64,000 nucleotides of DNA from CAKZNE01 sp002695025. Its GTDB lineage: Bacteria; Bacteroidota; Bacteroidia; Flavobacteriales; Schleiferiaceae. Both the position numbers and the translations under genes were made by a program. The notes under the pieces are model-generated. The model had not been told where the DNA came from. It saw only the letters and a list, made by a program, of their open reading frames with translations, and did not search any database. Location of the stretch: positions 1-64,000 of the forward strand of contig CAJWML010000002.1 in NCBI GenBank assembly GCA_913043285.1, given 5' to 3'. Below, in pieces: positions 43,516 to 52,699 of this stretch (the first letter of the stretch is position 1; the number at the start of each line of letters is the position of its first letter).

Positions 43516-44871
43516 CTATTGATTCTTCATCAATGGCTGTACAGAACGCCCCCTTTCTGTTTCCACTATAAGGATATACAGTCCGGAGGTGAAGTCCGTT
43601 ACATCCAAAGTGGGGCTAAGCGGTTGGTACAGGCGTAATTGGCCACGGGCGTCATAGATCCTGATATAACCTTTTTCGCCCGTGTTTATATGAAGTATGT
43701 CTTGTACCGGGTTGGGGTAGATAGTTACCGAAACCGCTTTTTGCGCTGGGCGGGAAAAGAAATTTGCATTGGTCAGTTTCAGGATACGGTCATCATGGGC
43801 AGCGGGGTTGTTGTTGCGCCCGTCCCGGTTGCTGGTGGAGAGGTAAATATCTCCATCCGGACTAACGCATACATCGCGTAAACGTCCGTATTGATTATTA
43901 AGGAAAGTATGGGTTTGTACAATATCCTGGCCACTGGCATCCAGCTCCAGCACACGGAGATCACGCTCTTTAAGGGTTACCAGTAAAAGGCTGTTTTGCC
44001 ACTCCGGGATGGACGGGTGGTTGTAATAATCCAAGCCTGCAACCGCCAGGGTAGGGGTCCAGGCAAACAGGGGCTCCGTTACATTGTTGTTGGTGCAAAA
44101 GCTTACCTCCTGGGGCAGGTTGCAAAAGCCTTCTACATCCGGCCAGCCGTAATGCCCGTCTTTGGTAATACTATTGATCTCATCATCGTTGGAAGGGCCG
44201 TGTTCAGAGCTGTAAATGATCCCGTTGGGAGCTTCTACGAGGCCCTGAGGGTTGCGGTGGCCTATACTCCAGATGTAGCTGTTGGGATAGGGATTGTCAG
44301 CCGGCACTGAGCCATCCAGGTTGAGGCGAAGCACTTTGCCGGCAAGCGAATTGAGGTTTTGGGAAGAACTGGTGTTTTCAGCATCTCCCGTAGTCATCAG
44401 AAGTTTACGGTTTGCGGTTACTACCAGGCGTGAGCCGTCATGGTTGTTGTTGGCGGGGATATTATCCAGCAATACCACGGGGTTTTGCAGGGTATTTCCC
44501 TGGTAGGTATAGCGCACCAGCTTTTCGGTTAAGGCCGGAGCATTATAGGTATACACCAGGTAGACAAACTGGGAATCAGGGTTGGCAAAATCAGGATGGA
44601 GGGCCATCCCCAAAAGACCCGATTCACCTTGTTCCTGTACTTCATTAATGGTAATAAGAATTTGCAGGGTACCATTATCAGGGTCCAGGCGGTTTACCGT
44701 TCCCCTGCGTTCCGTAAACCAAATATGATCATCCGGCCCCCACAGTATTTCCCAGGGAGTGTCCAGGTTGCGGGCTACTTCACTTACGGTTACCGTAGTG
44801 GAGTCCAGAATGATCTGGGCAGGTGTGGAAAGGGAATAATAAGTAAGGAGAAAAAGAAGTAACCAGCGCAT
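43516..44871 (-). CDS. PQQ-type glucose/sorbosone dehydrogenase with T9SS sorting domain
   Basis: A 451-residue exported protein. After the signal peptide comes a six-bladed propeller of the soluble glucose dehydrogenase/sorbosone dehydrogenase type: LDTPWEILWGPDDHIWFTER, GESGLLGMALHPDF, NHDGSRL, SIGHRNPQGL, EHGPSNDDEIN. The last 75 residues (VTIYPNPVQDILHINTGEKG ... LYILIVETERG) are a type A sorting domain for the type IX secretion system. It probably oxidises sugars outside the cell; the cofactor is inferred from the family. Confidence 0.9.
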   Translation of the reverse strand: MRWLLLFLLTYYSLSTPAQIILDSTTVTVSEVARNLDTPWEILWGPDDHIWFTERRGTVNRLDPDNGTLQILITINEVQEQGESGLLGMALHPDFANPDSQFVYLVYTYNAPALTEKLVRYTYQGNTLQNPVVLLDNIPANNNHDGSRLVVTANRKLLMTTGDAENTSSSQNLNSLAGKVLRLNLDGSVPADNPYPNSYIWSIGHRNPQGLVEAPNGIIYSSEHGPSNDDEINSITKDGHYGWPDVEGFCNLPQEVSFCTNNNVTEPLFAWTPTLAVAGLDYYNHPSIPEWQNSLLLVTLKERDLRVLELDASGQDIVQTHTFLNNQYGRLRDVCVSPDGDIYLSTSNRDGRNNNPAAHDDRILKLTNANFFSRPAQKAVSVTIYPNPVQDILHINTGEKGYIRIYDARGQLRLYQPLSPTLDVTDFTSGLYILIVETERGRSVQPLMKNQ

Positions 44872-44957
44872 ACATCCTTGAATTTAAAGTAGTAACTATT
44901 AAAAATCCGGAAAGTTTGATGGGCTGATTACCGATGTGGCTTATGCTCCTCTAGGTA

Positions 44958-45584
44958 TTAGTCAAGGTGGTAGATCTCCATGACGTTTTCCATGATCTTA
45001 TTGAATTCTACTTTCAGATCTATCAATTTGCCGGAGTTAATGTCAAATACCCAACCGTGAACCTTCAGACCTCTTTCACGATATGCTCTTTGTACGGCAG
45101 CCGTTTTAATGACGTTTATACATTGTTCCTGCACATTCAACTCCACCAGCCTTTTGTAACGTTGATCTTCGTCCTGGATATCGTTCAATTCTTTCCTGTG
45201 GGTGCGGTATACATCCCTGATGTTCCTCAACCACGGGTTGAGGATGCCTAAATCCTGGGATTGCATGGCAGCTTTTACGCCACCACAGTAATAATGACCG
45301 CATATCACCACGTGATTGACTTTAAGGTGCAGTACGGCATATTCTATTACGGACATGGCACTCAGGTCGGTATTGGGAACCATATTGGCAATATTTCTAT
45401 GCACAAAAGCTTCACCTGGCGATACGCCCATCAGCTCTTCTGCGGTTACCCTGCTATCTGAACAGCCGATGTACAGAATATCAGGACTTTGCCCTTTGGA
45501 GAGGTTGCTGAAGTAATTGGAGTCAATACTCAGTTTCTCCTGAACCCAGTTCTGATTATTCTTAAAAATCTGTTGTATGTCCAT
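44958..45584 (-). CDS. Beta-class carbonic anhydrase
   Basis: A 208-residue zinc enzyme that interconverts CO2 and bicarbonate. Zinc ligands and the Asp-Arg pair are visible: ILYIGCSDSRVTAEE (C41, D43, R45) and VVICGHYYCGGV with the His and second Cys. FVHRNIANMV and the C-terminal VHGWVFDINSGKL are also typical. No signal peptide, so cytosolic. Single gene. Confidence 0.95.
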   Translation of the reverse strand: MDIQQIFKNNQNWVQEKLSIDSNYFSNLSKGQSPDILYIGCSDSRVTAEELMGVSPGEAFVHRNIANMVPNTDLSAMSVIEYAVLHLKVNHVVICGHYYCGGVKAAMQSQDLGILNPWLRNIRDVYRTHRKELNDIQDEDQRYKRLVELNVQEQCINVIKTAAVQRAYRERGLKVHGWVFDINSGKLIDLKVEFNKIMENVMEIYHLD

Positions 45585-45620
45585 GTCTATTTGTTGTTTT
45601 CGTAAAGCTACAAAACCTAC

Positions 45621-47111
45621 TTAATCTATAAGGAGCTTATGGGTTTGCCCTCCGTTACTGGTTTTTACCAGGTAAAGACCAGATTTGAGATCCATGTTCA
45701 ATTCCGTGTGGCCGGCTTCCAGGGTATAGGTATTCATCAGGGTTCCCGTAAGGTTATAGATGCGGATAGTTTGGGGTTCCTGCAGATCCAGAGAAAGCAG
45801 ATCTTGCGCTGGATTGGGGTACATACTGAAAAGCGTGGAGGCCGTTTCTTCATCCGTAGAGACGTTTTCATCGGTACACTTCCAGATAGGATCAAAGAAT
45901 ACTTCACCCAAGCTGGCATCATCCACCATGTGGACGATCACATTTTCAGCATCCGCCAATGTGGCTGAAGTATCACCCGTCCAGCAGTTGTTTAAAGCGC
46001 GGATGGGGTTGCTGGTGTTGTTGTAGAGGGCATAGGTGATGCCTCCGTTACCGTTGTTGGAAAAGGTGTTCTTTCCTTCATTAAAGTTAGCGGCTACAGT
46101 ATCCCCCAGGTTTATGGTAGCACCGCTGATGAGTGTTACTCCCCAATAGTTACCGCTTATCTCGTTGCGGGTGGCTATAACCGGGCCGTTGGTGGCATAT
46201 AGGGCAATACCACTGCCTCCGTTAAGCGGGTTGGGTTCCGAATCATTGTCACGGATAGTGTTATAACGAATAAGGCCATAGGTGGCACCGTACATGGTAA
46301 TGCCGTAGCGGTTGTCTGCGATGACGTTACTATCAATAATGGCGTTTACTGAAAATCCGCTCAGGAGGGTTGAAACGGAAATACCTCCGGCTTTGGTGAG
46401 GTTGGTATCACCTATAATAGAGTTGCCGATTATGCGGGTAGTATCATTGGGATGCGTGGGCCCCAGGTTTATCTGGGGGCGGTTGGCGTTGTTCAGGTTA
46501 TTGAATTGTATGAGGTTGTATTTAATGGTGGCAGAAACCGTGGAATTGGCGCCTGCGCCCATGGCTGGCTGGGCATTGTAGCGGAAGGTGGAGCCTATTA
46601 CCCTGGGCTTGCCGCGTGAAAAGCCAAGGGCTCCTGAGGTGGAGGTTCCTTTGGAGTGGGAATAGGAAACCTCACTGTTGATCATTTCAAAGTCACCGGT
46701 AAGTACTCTTAAACCACCGCCATAGGAAAAGAAGGTGTTGTTGATGTACACTTTGGAAGAATCCTCAAAACGGAAACCATCAAAGGTTTTGGTGCTGTCA
46801 AAGGCGCTGATATCCATTTGGATACCCAGCAGAAGATTACCTTCACTGCGGAAGGTGGCACGGGCTTCTACGGTAACACGCACTCCGCTATCCAGTTTCC
46901 ATACCAGTGAATTATCCAGGATCAGCGAGTCATTTTTCGCTACGATCAGGTCATCGGTTTGATAATAAATGCCGGTATCCAGGCTAAAAGCCGAGGGGAA
47001 GTTGGCAACCAGTGAATCAAGGTCCCAATTTACTCCGGTACCGGGGGTTGAGACCTGGGCACTAAGGGATAAAGAGGAAATAAACAAAAGGGCTAGTATC
47101 AGTTTTTTCAT
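45621..47111 (-). CDS. Right-handed beta-helix protein with T9SS sorting domain
   Basis: A 496-residue secreted protein. Residues about 110-390 contain repeated parallel beta-helix coils with many Asn and Gly turns (NSIIGDTNLTKAGG; IDSNVIADNRYGITMYGA; IRYNTIRDNDS; ATRNEISGNYWG), as in pectate-lyase-like folds. The final 75 residues (FSMYPNPAQDLLSLDLQEPQ; SGLYLVKTSNGGQTHKLLI) are a type A T9SS sorting domain. No catalytic residues for polysaccharide lyase could be assigned; binding or structural roles are possible. Confidence 0.85.
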   Translation of the reverse strand: MKKLILALLFISSLSLSAQVSTPGTGVNWDLDSLVANFPSAFSLDTGIYYQTDDLIVAKNDSLILDNSLVWKLDSGVRVTVEARATFRSEGNLLLGIQMDISAFDSTKTFDGFRFEDSSKVYINNTFFSYGGGLRVLTGDFEMINSEVSYSHSKGTSTSGALGFSRGKPRVIGSTFRYNAQPAMGAGANSTVSATIKYNLIQFNNLNNANRPQINLGPTHPNDTTRIIGNSIIGDTNLTKAGGISVSTLLSGFSVNAIIDSNVIADNRYGITMYGATYGLIRYNTIRDNDSEPNPLNGGSGIALYATNGPVIATRNEISGNYWGVTLISGATINLGDTVAANFNEGKNTFSNNGNGGITYALYNNTSNPIRALNNCWTGDTSATLADAENVIVHMVDDASLGEVFFDPIWKCTDENVSTDEETASTLFSMYPNPAQDLLSLDLQEPQTIRIYNLTGTLMNTYTLEAGHTELNMDLKSGLYLVKTSNGGQTHKLLID

Positions 47112-47292
47112 ATCAGGGAAACAGGGGTTGTACGTTATTGTTTGTTAAGAAAAGGCCGCAAATATAGGCCTGTGAGAAGAAGGACCCTAATTTTAACAGT
47201 CCTATGGAATACCTCAAACTGCAGGGGTTTGATTCTCAGTGAACAAAGCCTGATGTTTGCCAAAACCCCTCCATGTGTAGTATATTGCCTGC

Positions 47293-47658
47293 GTGAAAGA
47301 GCCATTATCCATTAATGAAGAAGTGACCAGCAGCCACAACCTGGTATTCTGGTTCCATGTATTGGTAACTGCCCTGGCCTGGGTAGGCCCATTCCTTTTT
47401 TCGTGGTACCTGATGGTGCCGGCCTACCTGCTGGTGGTGTTGCAGTTTATCATTTTCGGGCGTTGCCTGCTTAATGCACAACATGACCTTAAAGATGATA
47501 AGGACACGACCTTTTATTCCTACTTATTTGAAAAAGCCGGTGTTACGGTGAATAAGCGTGTACTTAAACTTTGGGTTCGCAGGTATATCTACCTCATACT
47601 TTCCGCAGTTACGCTTATCTGGCAGGTGGTTTTGGGTTCTGAACCGCTCCTTTTCTAG
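47293..47658 (+). CDS. Small membrane protein of unknown function
   Basis: A 121-residue protein with three or four hydrophobic helices (LVFWFHVLVTALAWVGPFLF; LMVPAYLLVVLQFIIFG; YIYLILSAVTLIWQVVLG). The GTG at 47293 is used; no ATG fits. The central loop has GRCLLNAQHDLKDDKDTTFY. No family was recognised by eye. Convergent with the DsbA-like gene, ends overlapping by 4 bases. Confidence 0.65.
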   Translation: MKEPLSINEEVTSSHNLVFWFHVLVTALAWVGPFLFSWYLMVPAYLLVVLQFIIFGRCLLNAQHDLKDDKDTTFYSYLFEKAGVTVNKRVLKLWVRRYIYLILSAVTLIWQVVLGSEPLLF

Positions 47659-48326
47659 AAATCACTTTTTTTCCGGGCAATTTCAGCTCTTACGTTGGCA
47701 AAGGTTTGTTCCAGCTCGGACAGGGGAGAGTATCCCCGGGAGATCATAAAAGCCTGATCGCCATCCTTGTAGACCACCGAGGGAAATCCTCTAACCCCCC
47801 AACGTGCGACTACGTGAAATTCCTGCTGAACCAGATTCTGAACGGCAGGTTCAGTCATGCGTTGCTGGAACAATTCTGCGTCCATATTAAAATCCCTGGC
47901 ACACTCCCCGAAGGTGGATACCTCGGCAGGAGGGAGGCCATCGTAATAAATGGCTTTTTGAATACGTGTGGCAAAGGGTATCATTTCTTCGGGCCGCTGC
48001 GTGCGAAAAAGAGCCATAGCCAGTGCTGCGGGAACGGATGAAAAGTAGGCAGTGCCTTCTTCAAGCGTACCTTCCAGAAAAGCCTTTCCGAATTCAATAC
48101 CAGTGGTTTGTTCCACATTGCGGTAGGCATCGCGGATGTATCCTGCCACCTCGTTAACCGGGCCTTCCTGCTCACCGGTAACCATACCACCACTCAAAAC
48201 CTGGAATTCATAATTATCCCGATTTTTGCGGAAGAATTCACTGATGACGGGACTGAACCCATAGCACCAACCACATAGTGCATCGTAGATATAATAGATC
48301 ACCGGTTTATTACCTTCACTAGCCAT
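47655..48326 (-). CDS. DsbA-like thioredoxin-fold protein (FrnE-type)
   Basis: A 223-residue protein with the thioredoxin fold and an inserted helical domain. The active site is DALCGWCYGFSP, with a C-x-x-C pair; VLSGGMVTGEQEGP and the cis-Pro region VRGFPSVVYKDG fit the FrnE/2-hydroxychromene isomerase branch. No signal peptide, so cytosolic; probably a disulfide isomerase or oxidoreductase. Single gene. Confidence 0.85.
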   Translation of the reverse strand: MASEGNKPVIYYIYDALCGWCYGFSPVISEFFRKNRDNYEFQVLSGGMVTGEQEGPVNEVAGYIRDAYRNVEQTTGIEFGKAFLEGTLEEGTAYFSSVPAALAMALFRTQRPEEMIPFATRIQKAIYYDGLPPAEVSTFGECARDFNMDAELFQQRMTEPAVQNLVQQEFHVVARWGVRGFPSVVYKDGDQAFMISRGYSPLSELEQTFANVRAEIARKKSDF

Positions 48327-48403
48327 AGCACAAAGTTTGGCTTAAAGGTAAGGTAAATAGCCTTGAGCCACCAACAAAGACCGTTCGGTCCCCTCTCTGC
48401 GGA

Positions 48404-48934
48404 TCAGGATTTTTTGGTACGCAATACCATAGCTGAAATAAGGGAAATGATAAGGCCAATGAAGAATACGGTACCGGCCATTACCAGGGCGTAGAGGTAG
48501 GAGTTGGAAAGCATACCTGCTTCCGCCTTGAATTGTTGCCGGAACGCCTCACGCTCGGTTTCCGTCTCCGCCATTTTCAACATATTATCTTTATAAGCTT
48601 CCGTAAACTCGTCCAGAAAATCAGGAGCCAACACTTCATAAACCAGCACATTACCCAGGTAAAAAACGATACAACTTATCAGGGTGATCAGCAAGGCGGT
48701 TACCAGTCCTTTGCCAAAGGTGAGGGGTTCCGGGGCCAGTTGCCTTCGGTAGGCGCGGGTGCCAAAATAAACGGGGAGCATGGAAAGTATCATTACGGAG
48801 TAGCCAATTACCTCTCCGATATCGTAAAAATCCGGGTCCATATAGCTGTCGCTGGAAAAAACGATGGGGCCCAGAAAAAAGACGGTGGCAAATAATCCGC
48901 CTGTGAGGGCGTAGTAAAAAGTTGTTCTGTTCAT
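48404..48934 (-). CDS. DUF4199-like membrane protein
   Basis: A 176-residue protein with four membrane helices (YALTGGLFATVFFLGPIVF; VIGYSVMILSMLPVYFGT; LVTALLITLISCIVFYLG; LYALVMAGTVFFIGLIISLI). The loop with Y-R-R-x-x-x-P-x-x-F-G-K and the charged stretch before the last helix (AETETEREAFRQQFKAE) are the usual pattern of DUF4199, a Bacteroidota family of unknown function. Single gene. Confidence 0.75.
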   Translation of the reverse strand: MNRTTFYYALTGGLFATVFFLGPIVFSSDSYMDPDFYDIGEVIGYSVMILSMLPVYFGTRAYRRQLAPEPLTFGKGLVTALLITLISCIVFYLGNVLVYEVLAPDFLDEFTEAYKDNMLKMAETETEREAFRQQFKAEAGMLSNSYLYALVMAGTVFFIGLIISLISAMVLRTKKS

Positions 48935-49039
48935 CTGTAATGGATTTTAAAATCTGACTTCAAAACAAGTGATACCCGGTAAAACTGAGGTCCTACTAAA
49001 GTAGGAAATGCTTGTTTTACTACTAAAGAAGGAGGTGGC

Positions 49040-49453
49040 CTATACCATTATTCTCTTTTCCCTGGCATTGCTTACGGCCTGGGTGCGCCTTTTGGCATCC
49101 AGCTTTAGCAGTAGGCTGGAAACATGGCTTTTTACGGTGGTTTCTGAGACAAAAAGGCGGTTGGCAATTTCCTTGTTGGAAAGTCCCTGGGCGATCAATT
49201 GCAATACTTCCAGTTCCCGGGGAGAAATGCCACTTGCCTGAACAGCTTGTGGGTCAATCCCCCTGTTTGGCTCCTGGGCAGGAGGGGAGGGTTTACGACC
49301 AAAATATATACCGGTTATGATGGATACTATAGTTACCGGTATAATGATCAGTTCCGTGGTAAGTTCACTGCTGATGATCCATAGCCTGCTCATTTGAAAT
49401 AGCATCAGCAAGGCAAAGGCCAGCAAACCATAAAATAACAGCAACTTTTTCAT
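49040..49453 (-). CDS. LuxR-type HTH regulator with membrane helices
   Basis: A 137-residue protein: two N-terminal membrane helices (LLLFYGLLAFALLMLFQM; LIIIPVTIVSIITGIYFG), a short linker, and a C-terminal LuxR/GerE helix-turn-helix (SPRELEVLQLIAQGLSNKEI, then FVSETTVKSHVSSLLLKLDA). There is no receiver domain. This small membrane-bound regulator type is common next to DUF4199-type genes in Bacteroidota, and one lies just downstream here. Target unknown. Confidence 0.85.
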   Translation of the reverse strand: MKKLLLFYGLLAFALLMLFQMSRLWIISSELTTELIIIPVTIVSIITGIYFGRKPSPPAQEPNRGIDPQAVQASGISPRELEVLQLIAQGLSNKEIANRLFVSETTVKSHVSSLLLKLDAKRRTQAVSNAREKRIMV

Positions 49454-49513
49454 GCTGTGCTAAAATAGGAAGGAGTTGCCTAATGCACGGTGATTAATGG
49501 ATCATACCATTTC

Positions 49514-49640
49514 TTACTGACCCAGAAGTTGTCCTTTTCTCTTCAGGCGTACCATATATGCACCATCCGCAAGTTTAGAGAGGGAAGTCCATCCCCTAAA
49601 AACAGGCGTGTAAGGTTTTAGGGTACCGGGGTTTTAAGTT
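49514..49640 (-). pseudogene. Possible C-terminal gene fragment
   Basis: On the minus strand an open frame without start reads TLKPYTPVFRGWTSLSKLAD and then GAYMVRLKRKGQLLGQ to a TAA at 49516-49514. The 'LSKLADGxYMVRLK' stretch resembles the last strand of T9SS-type sorting domains. A stop lies directly upstream. It is too short to be a gene and may be a decayed end or chance. Confidence 0.3.
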
Positions 49641-49693
49641 GGAATGCCTCCTTATACTTTATTCCGGAAAGAGAACGTTTAAGGTTATACCAC

Positions 49694-49724
49694 TTGTACG
49701 GTTGAGGCGGTTTAATTACATTTG
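49694..49724 (+). promoter_or_regulatory. Bacteroidota-type promoter of the 49733 leader
   Basis: TTG at 49694-49696, 20 bases, then TACATTTG at 49717-49724, an exact TAnnTTTG -7 element. Transcription should begin 4-7 bases later, only a few bases before the ATG at 49733, so the message would be nearly leaderless. Confidence 0.65.
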
Positions 49725-49732
49725 ATATCACA

Positions 49733-49825
49733 ATGAAGAATACTATAACCCATATAGTGAATTGCCAATCAAAGCGCTCTTATAATATGATGCGCTGGGC
49801 AGTATATTGGGGGTTCTTCAACTGA
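49733..49825 (+). CDS. Leader peptide, 30 residues
   Basis: A short open frame directly after a strong promoter: it starts MKNTITHIVNCQSKRSYN and ends MMRWAVYWGFFN. The end is rich in aromatic residues (two Trp, Phe-Phe, Tyr). An intrinsic terminator lies 28 bases after the stop, then a second short frame and a coupled gene. This is the layout of a ribosome-controlled attenuator. Which signal is sensed is not clear: aromatic amino acids are suggested by composition only. Confidence 0.5.
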   Translation: MKNTITHIVNCQSKRSYNMMRWAVYWGFFN

Positions 49826-49852
49826 ATTTAAATTATATAAACATAATAGCTG

Positions 49853-49883
49853 AAGCCCCCGAGAAGTCGGGGGCTTTTTTTTT
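49853..49883 (+). terminator. Intrinsic terminator/attenuator
   Basis: AAGCCCCCGA (49853-49862), loop GAAG, TCGGGGGCTT (49867-49876) and a run of T. The 10-bp GC-rich stem is one of the strongest in the window and separates the leader peptide from the gene at 50015. Confidence 0.92.
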
Positions 49884-49901
49884 AATCCTAATATCAGAAT
49901 C

Positions 49902-50018
49902 ATGAAAAATCACAACAACATGTATCAGTGGTCATTCGTAAATGCTAATTGCAAACGCCATACAATGGAATTATTCACTAAGCCTCCAACTCCTATAAGT
50001 CTACCGCCACTGTTATGA
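49902..50018 (+). CDS. Short coupled ORF, 38 residues
   Basis: Reads MKNHNNMYQWSFVNANCKRH and ends PTPISLPPLL, with a TGA that overlaps the ATG at 50015 (ATGA). It shares the opening MKN, an N-C-x-K-R stretch and Trp with the leader peptide before the terminator. It may be a second leader that couples translation of the next gene, or just a small protein. Confidence 0.45.
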   Translation: MKNHNNMYQWSFVNANCKRHTMELFTKPPTPISLPPLL

Positions 50019-50401
50019 AAGACGTATTCAAGATCCTCGAAAAAAGCCAAAAGGCACAATGGCAAAAAACAGTGCCTGTCAGCGCAGCCGATTACCCCAA
50101 CTCCCAATGGCAGGCGCTGAATCTCATAGAAACCAGTGCCCAACTGATGCTTAAACGCATTTCTTCTGCTTTACCGCGCGGTTTTACAGAACACATCAAA
50201 GAAGTTAATATGGACCTGCTCCAAAAACCAGGAAAGGGTGAAAAGCTTTTCATTAAAGCTCAATTATACCCGGCTGGAAAAAAAGAGCAGACCCTGAAGA
50301 TATTTGTACACGAAATAAATGCTGCCGGTAAGGCTATTAAGCTGGCTAAAGCTTTTTATGCCGTGGAGATAGCGCCCGTGAATAGCCAGAAAGTAGCCTG
50401 A
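50015..50401 (+). CDS. Hotdog-fold-like protein
   Basis: A 128-residue cytosolic protein. The pattern YPNSQWQALNLIETSAQLML (helix), then DLLQKPGKGEKLFIKAQLYP, KEQTLKIFVHEINAAGK and KAFYAVEI (three strands) resembles the thioesterase/hotdog fold, where the long helix packs on a sheet. No catalytic Asp/Glu could be assigned with confidence. It is translationally coupled to the 38-codon frame upstream and lies behind a terminator, so its expression is likely conditional. Confidence 0.5.
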   Translation: MKDVFKILEKSQKAQWQKTVPVSAADYPNSQWQALNLIETSAQLMLKRISSALPRGFTEHIKEVNMDLLQKPGKGEKLFIKAQLYPAGKKEQTLKIFVHEINAAGKAIKLAKAFYAVEIAPVNSQKVA

Positions 50402-50573
50402 GCCAAGGTTTTTATCACTGGATTTGGGAACTTTATCAGGTGCCTTGAAGACGGTTGAAGTAACGGGGGAAATGGATGTTTTTACCGGCATGTGTGAAGC
50501 CTGCTTTTCAGTATGTGAAATGGGTTTTACGATGGATCTCCTTTGAAAAGTGAGGGAGAGTACAGGCTAGCTG

Positions 50574-51434
50574 TTATGGTGCCTCAGCCCATTGTAAAGC
50601 GTCCAGCACCAGGTCCTTATCACTCCATATCACAAAGTGATTCATTTCTTCCCGTGTCCAGAGACGTACATTGGCCTGGGTGAGTTTGGATTGGATGTAG
50701 CGTGCAGAGCGGGGATCTACCAGCATGTCTTCACCACCCTGGATGAGAGCTGCCTTGCCGGAATAGGCCGAAAGTTGATTTGCCAGGGCATGGAGATCAT
50801 GCTCCAGGCTCATCATTTCTTTATTGCTGGTCATAAACTCCGGAGCCATAATCCATTGCAGGGGCGTGTAGCGCAGTATGTAATTATAGAAGCGTGGGTG
50901 CTGCAGGCTGTCCGCCACCGTTCCGGCTACGGACACAAAGGCTTTTATGGCCTCCGGGTTATCCAGGGCGGTTTGTACGGCCAGGGCCCCACCATAGGAA
51001 TGCCCCACTACCACACAGGGCTGGCAATACCGCTTAATAAGGGGTGCTAAAAATTCAGCTTGCTCCTGCAGGCTGTAGCCATTCCCAAGAGTGGTTTGGT
51101 TGTAGCCGGGGCGGTCTACCGCAATGGCGTAGTAGTGGTTCAGGAAATCAGTTTGGGTAAGTATATCCAGCCAGTTGTCCCAGCTGCCGGGAGAACCGTG
51201 GATCAATAAAACAGGAGGCTTCAGAGAGTCACCGGTGGTGATATAGTGCAGGGTGCCTTTTTCATTCGGTATAAAATGATGCTCAGGACTATAGGGCACT
51301 TTGGCAAAGGCATCCCTGATCTCGTCTTCACTGGCGGAGAAGGACATCAGGTTGGTGGCCATAATAAGGCCAATAAATATTCCGAACATAAGCAAAAGGC
51401 CTTTAAAGCTAAAAAGGAAGCGTACTATTTTCAC
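50574..51434 (-). CDS. Alpha/beta hydrolase
   Basis: A 286-residue hydrolase with an N-terminal membrane anchor (FSFKGLLLMFGIFIGLIMAT). The oxyanion motif is LLIHGSPGSWDNW, the nucleophile elbow VVGHSYGGALAVQ with Ser, then IQGGEDMLVDPRSA with the acid and EEMNHFVIW with the His. All triad residues are seen. Substrate unknown. Single gene, divergent from the C1 peptidase; the ATGs are 55 bases apart. Confidence 0.9.
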   Translation of the reverse strand: MKIVRFLFSFKGLLLMFGIFIGLIMATNLMSFSASEDEIRDAFAKVPYSPEHHFIPNEKGTLHYITTGDSLKPPVLLIHGSPGSWDNWLDILTQTDFLNHYYAIAVDRPGYNQTTLGNGYSLQEQAEFLAPLIKRYCQPCVVVGHSYGGALAVQTALDNPEAIKAFVSVAGTVADSLQHPRFYNYILRYTPLQWIMAPEFMTSNKEMMSLEHDLHALANQLSAYSGKAALIQGGEDMLVDPRSARYIQSKLTQANVRLWTREEMNHFVIWSDKDLVLDALQWAEAP

Positions 51435-51488
51435 ATTGAGACCGGGTTTAATATTTTAGCCCTTTTCAAAATAAAAGTAGAAATACAC

Positions 51489-52676
51489 ATGATATTAAGA
51501 AGATTTTTAGCCGCTCTAATGTTCACCTTTGGAGGGGCCGCTTTGGCTCAGGATGATCTGATCAACCAGATCAAAGATAATGGAAGTGATGTAGAAGGAG
51601 AGTTTCTTTTTGAGACGGTGATAGACCTGGAAACCACTCCTGTAAAGAACCAGGGAAAGAGCGGTACCTGCTGGAGCTATGCTACCACCAGCTTTATAGA
51701 AACCGAAATGATCCGAAACGGTAAGGAGCCCGTTGATCTTTCCGAAATGTTTACCGTGCGCCAGGTGTACCTGGATAAAGCCGAGAAATACGTTCGCCTG
51801 CACGGGCACCTGAATTTTGCCCAGGGTGGAGCCCTTCCCGATGTGCTGTATGTGATCCGTAAATACGGGGCCGTACCCCAGGAGGTTTACGAAGGGCTGG
51901 ACTATGGCACCGATGAGAATAACCACAACGAACTGGAAAGCTTATTGAAAGCTCAACTGGACCAGGTGATCAAAAACCCCAATGGTAAGCTTACCCAGTC
52001 CTGGAGAAAGGCCTTTGTAGCCACGCTTGATGCCTACCTGGGAACCTATCCTGAGGAATTTACCTACCAAGGTAAAACCTATACGCCCCGCAGCTTTGCG
52101 GATGAGTATATTGGTATTAACCCGGATGATTACGTTCAGATCACCTCCTTTAACCACAAGCCTTTTTACCAGCCTATGATGATAGAGGTTCCGGATAACT
52201 GGACGTGGGGCCTGAGTTATAACGTTCCCCTGGATGAGATGATGAATGTGCTGGATGAAAGCCTGAATAAAGGTTATACCGTAAGCTGGGCTACGGATGT
52301 AAGTGAAAAAGGTTTTTCCCTGAAGAACGGCCTGGCCATTGCGCCCCTTACACCCTATGCCGATATGAGCAAGGAAGAGCGCGCTGCCATGTTTGATGGT
52401 CCTAAGGACGAACTGGTGGTTACCCAGGAAATGCGTCAGGACGATTATGATAATTATGAAACCACCGATGATCATGGTATGCAGATCACCGGAAAGGTAA
52501 AAGACCAGAACGGTACCGAGTATTACATTGTAAAGAATAGCTGGGGCGACCGTGAAAATGATAAGCGCAGCGGTTATATCTACGCTTCCAAGTCCTTTGT
52601 GAAGTACAAGACCATCTCCATATTGGTGCATAAAGACGTGGTATCTAAGGATATCAAAAAGAAGATCAGCCTTTAA
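51489..52676 (+). CDS. C1-family cysteine peptidase (aminopeptidase C/bleomycin-hydrolase-like), exported
   Basis: A 395-residue protease with a signal peptide (LAALMFTFGGAALAQ). Papain-type catalytic residues are present: Gln and Cys in TPVKNQGKSGTCWSYATTS, His in DDHGMQITG and Asn in YIVKNSWGD. NFAQGGALPDVLYVIRKYG and the final GYIYASKSFVKYKTISILVH match the bleomycin hydrolase/PepC group. It starts at the ATG at 51489; a longer frame upstream (from 51246) is not signal-like. A strong terminator follows. Confidence 0.93.
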   Translation: MILRRFLAALMFTFGGAALAQDDLINQIKDNGSDVEGEFLFETVIDLETTPVKNQGKSGTCWSYATTSFIETEMIRNGKEPVDLSEMFTVRQVYLDKAEKYVRLHGHLNFAQGGALPDVLYVIRKYGAVPQEVYEGLDYGTDENNHNELESLLKAQLDQVIKNPNGKLTQSWRKAFVATLDAYLGTYPEEFTYQGKTYTPRSFADEYIGINPDDYVQITSFNHKPFYQPMMIEVPDNWTWGLSYNVPLDEMMNVLDESLNKGYTVSWATDVSEKGFSLKNGLAIAPLTPYADMSKEERAAMFDGPKDELVVTQEMRQDDYDNYETTDDHGMQITGKVKDQNGTEYYIVKNSWGDRENDKRSGYIYASKSFVKYKTISILVHKDVVSKDIKKKISL

Positions 52677-52699
52677 GAGAAAGTTAAAATATACCATTG

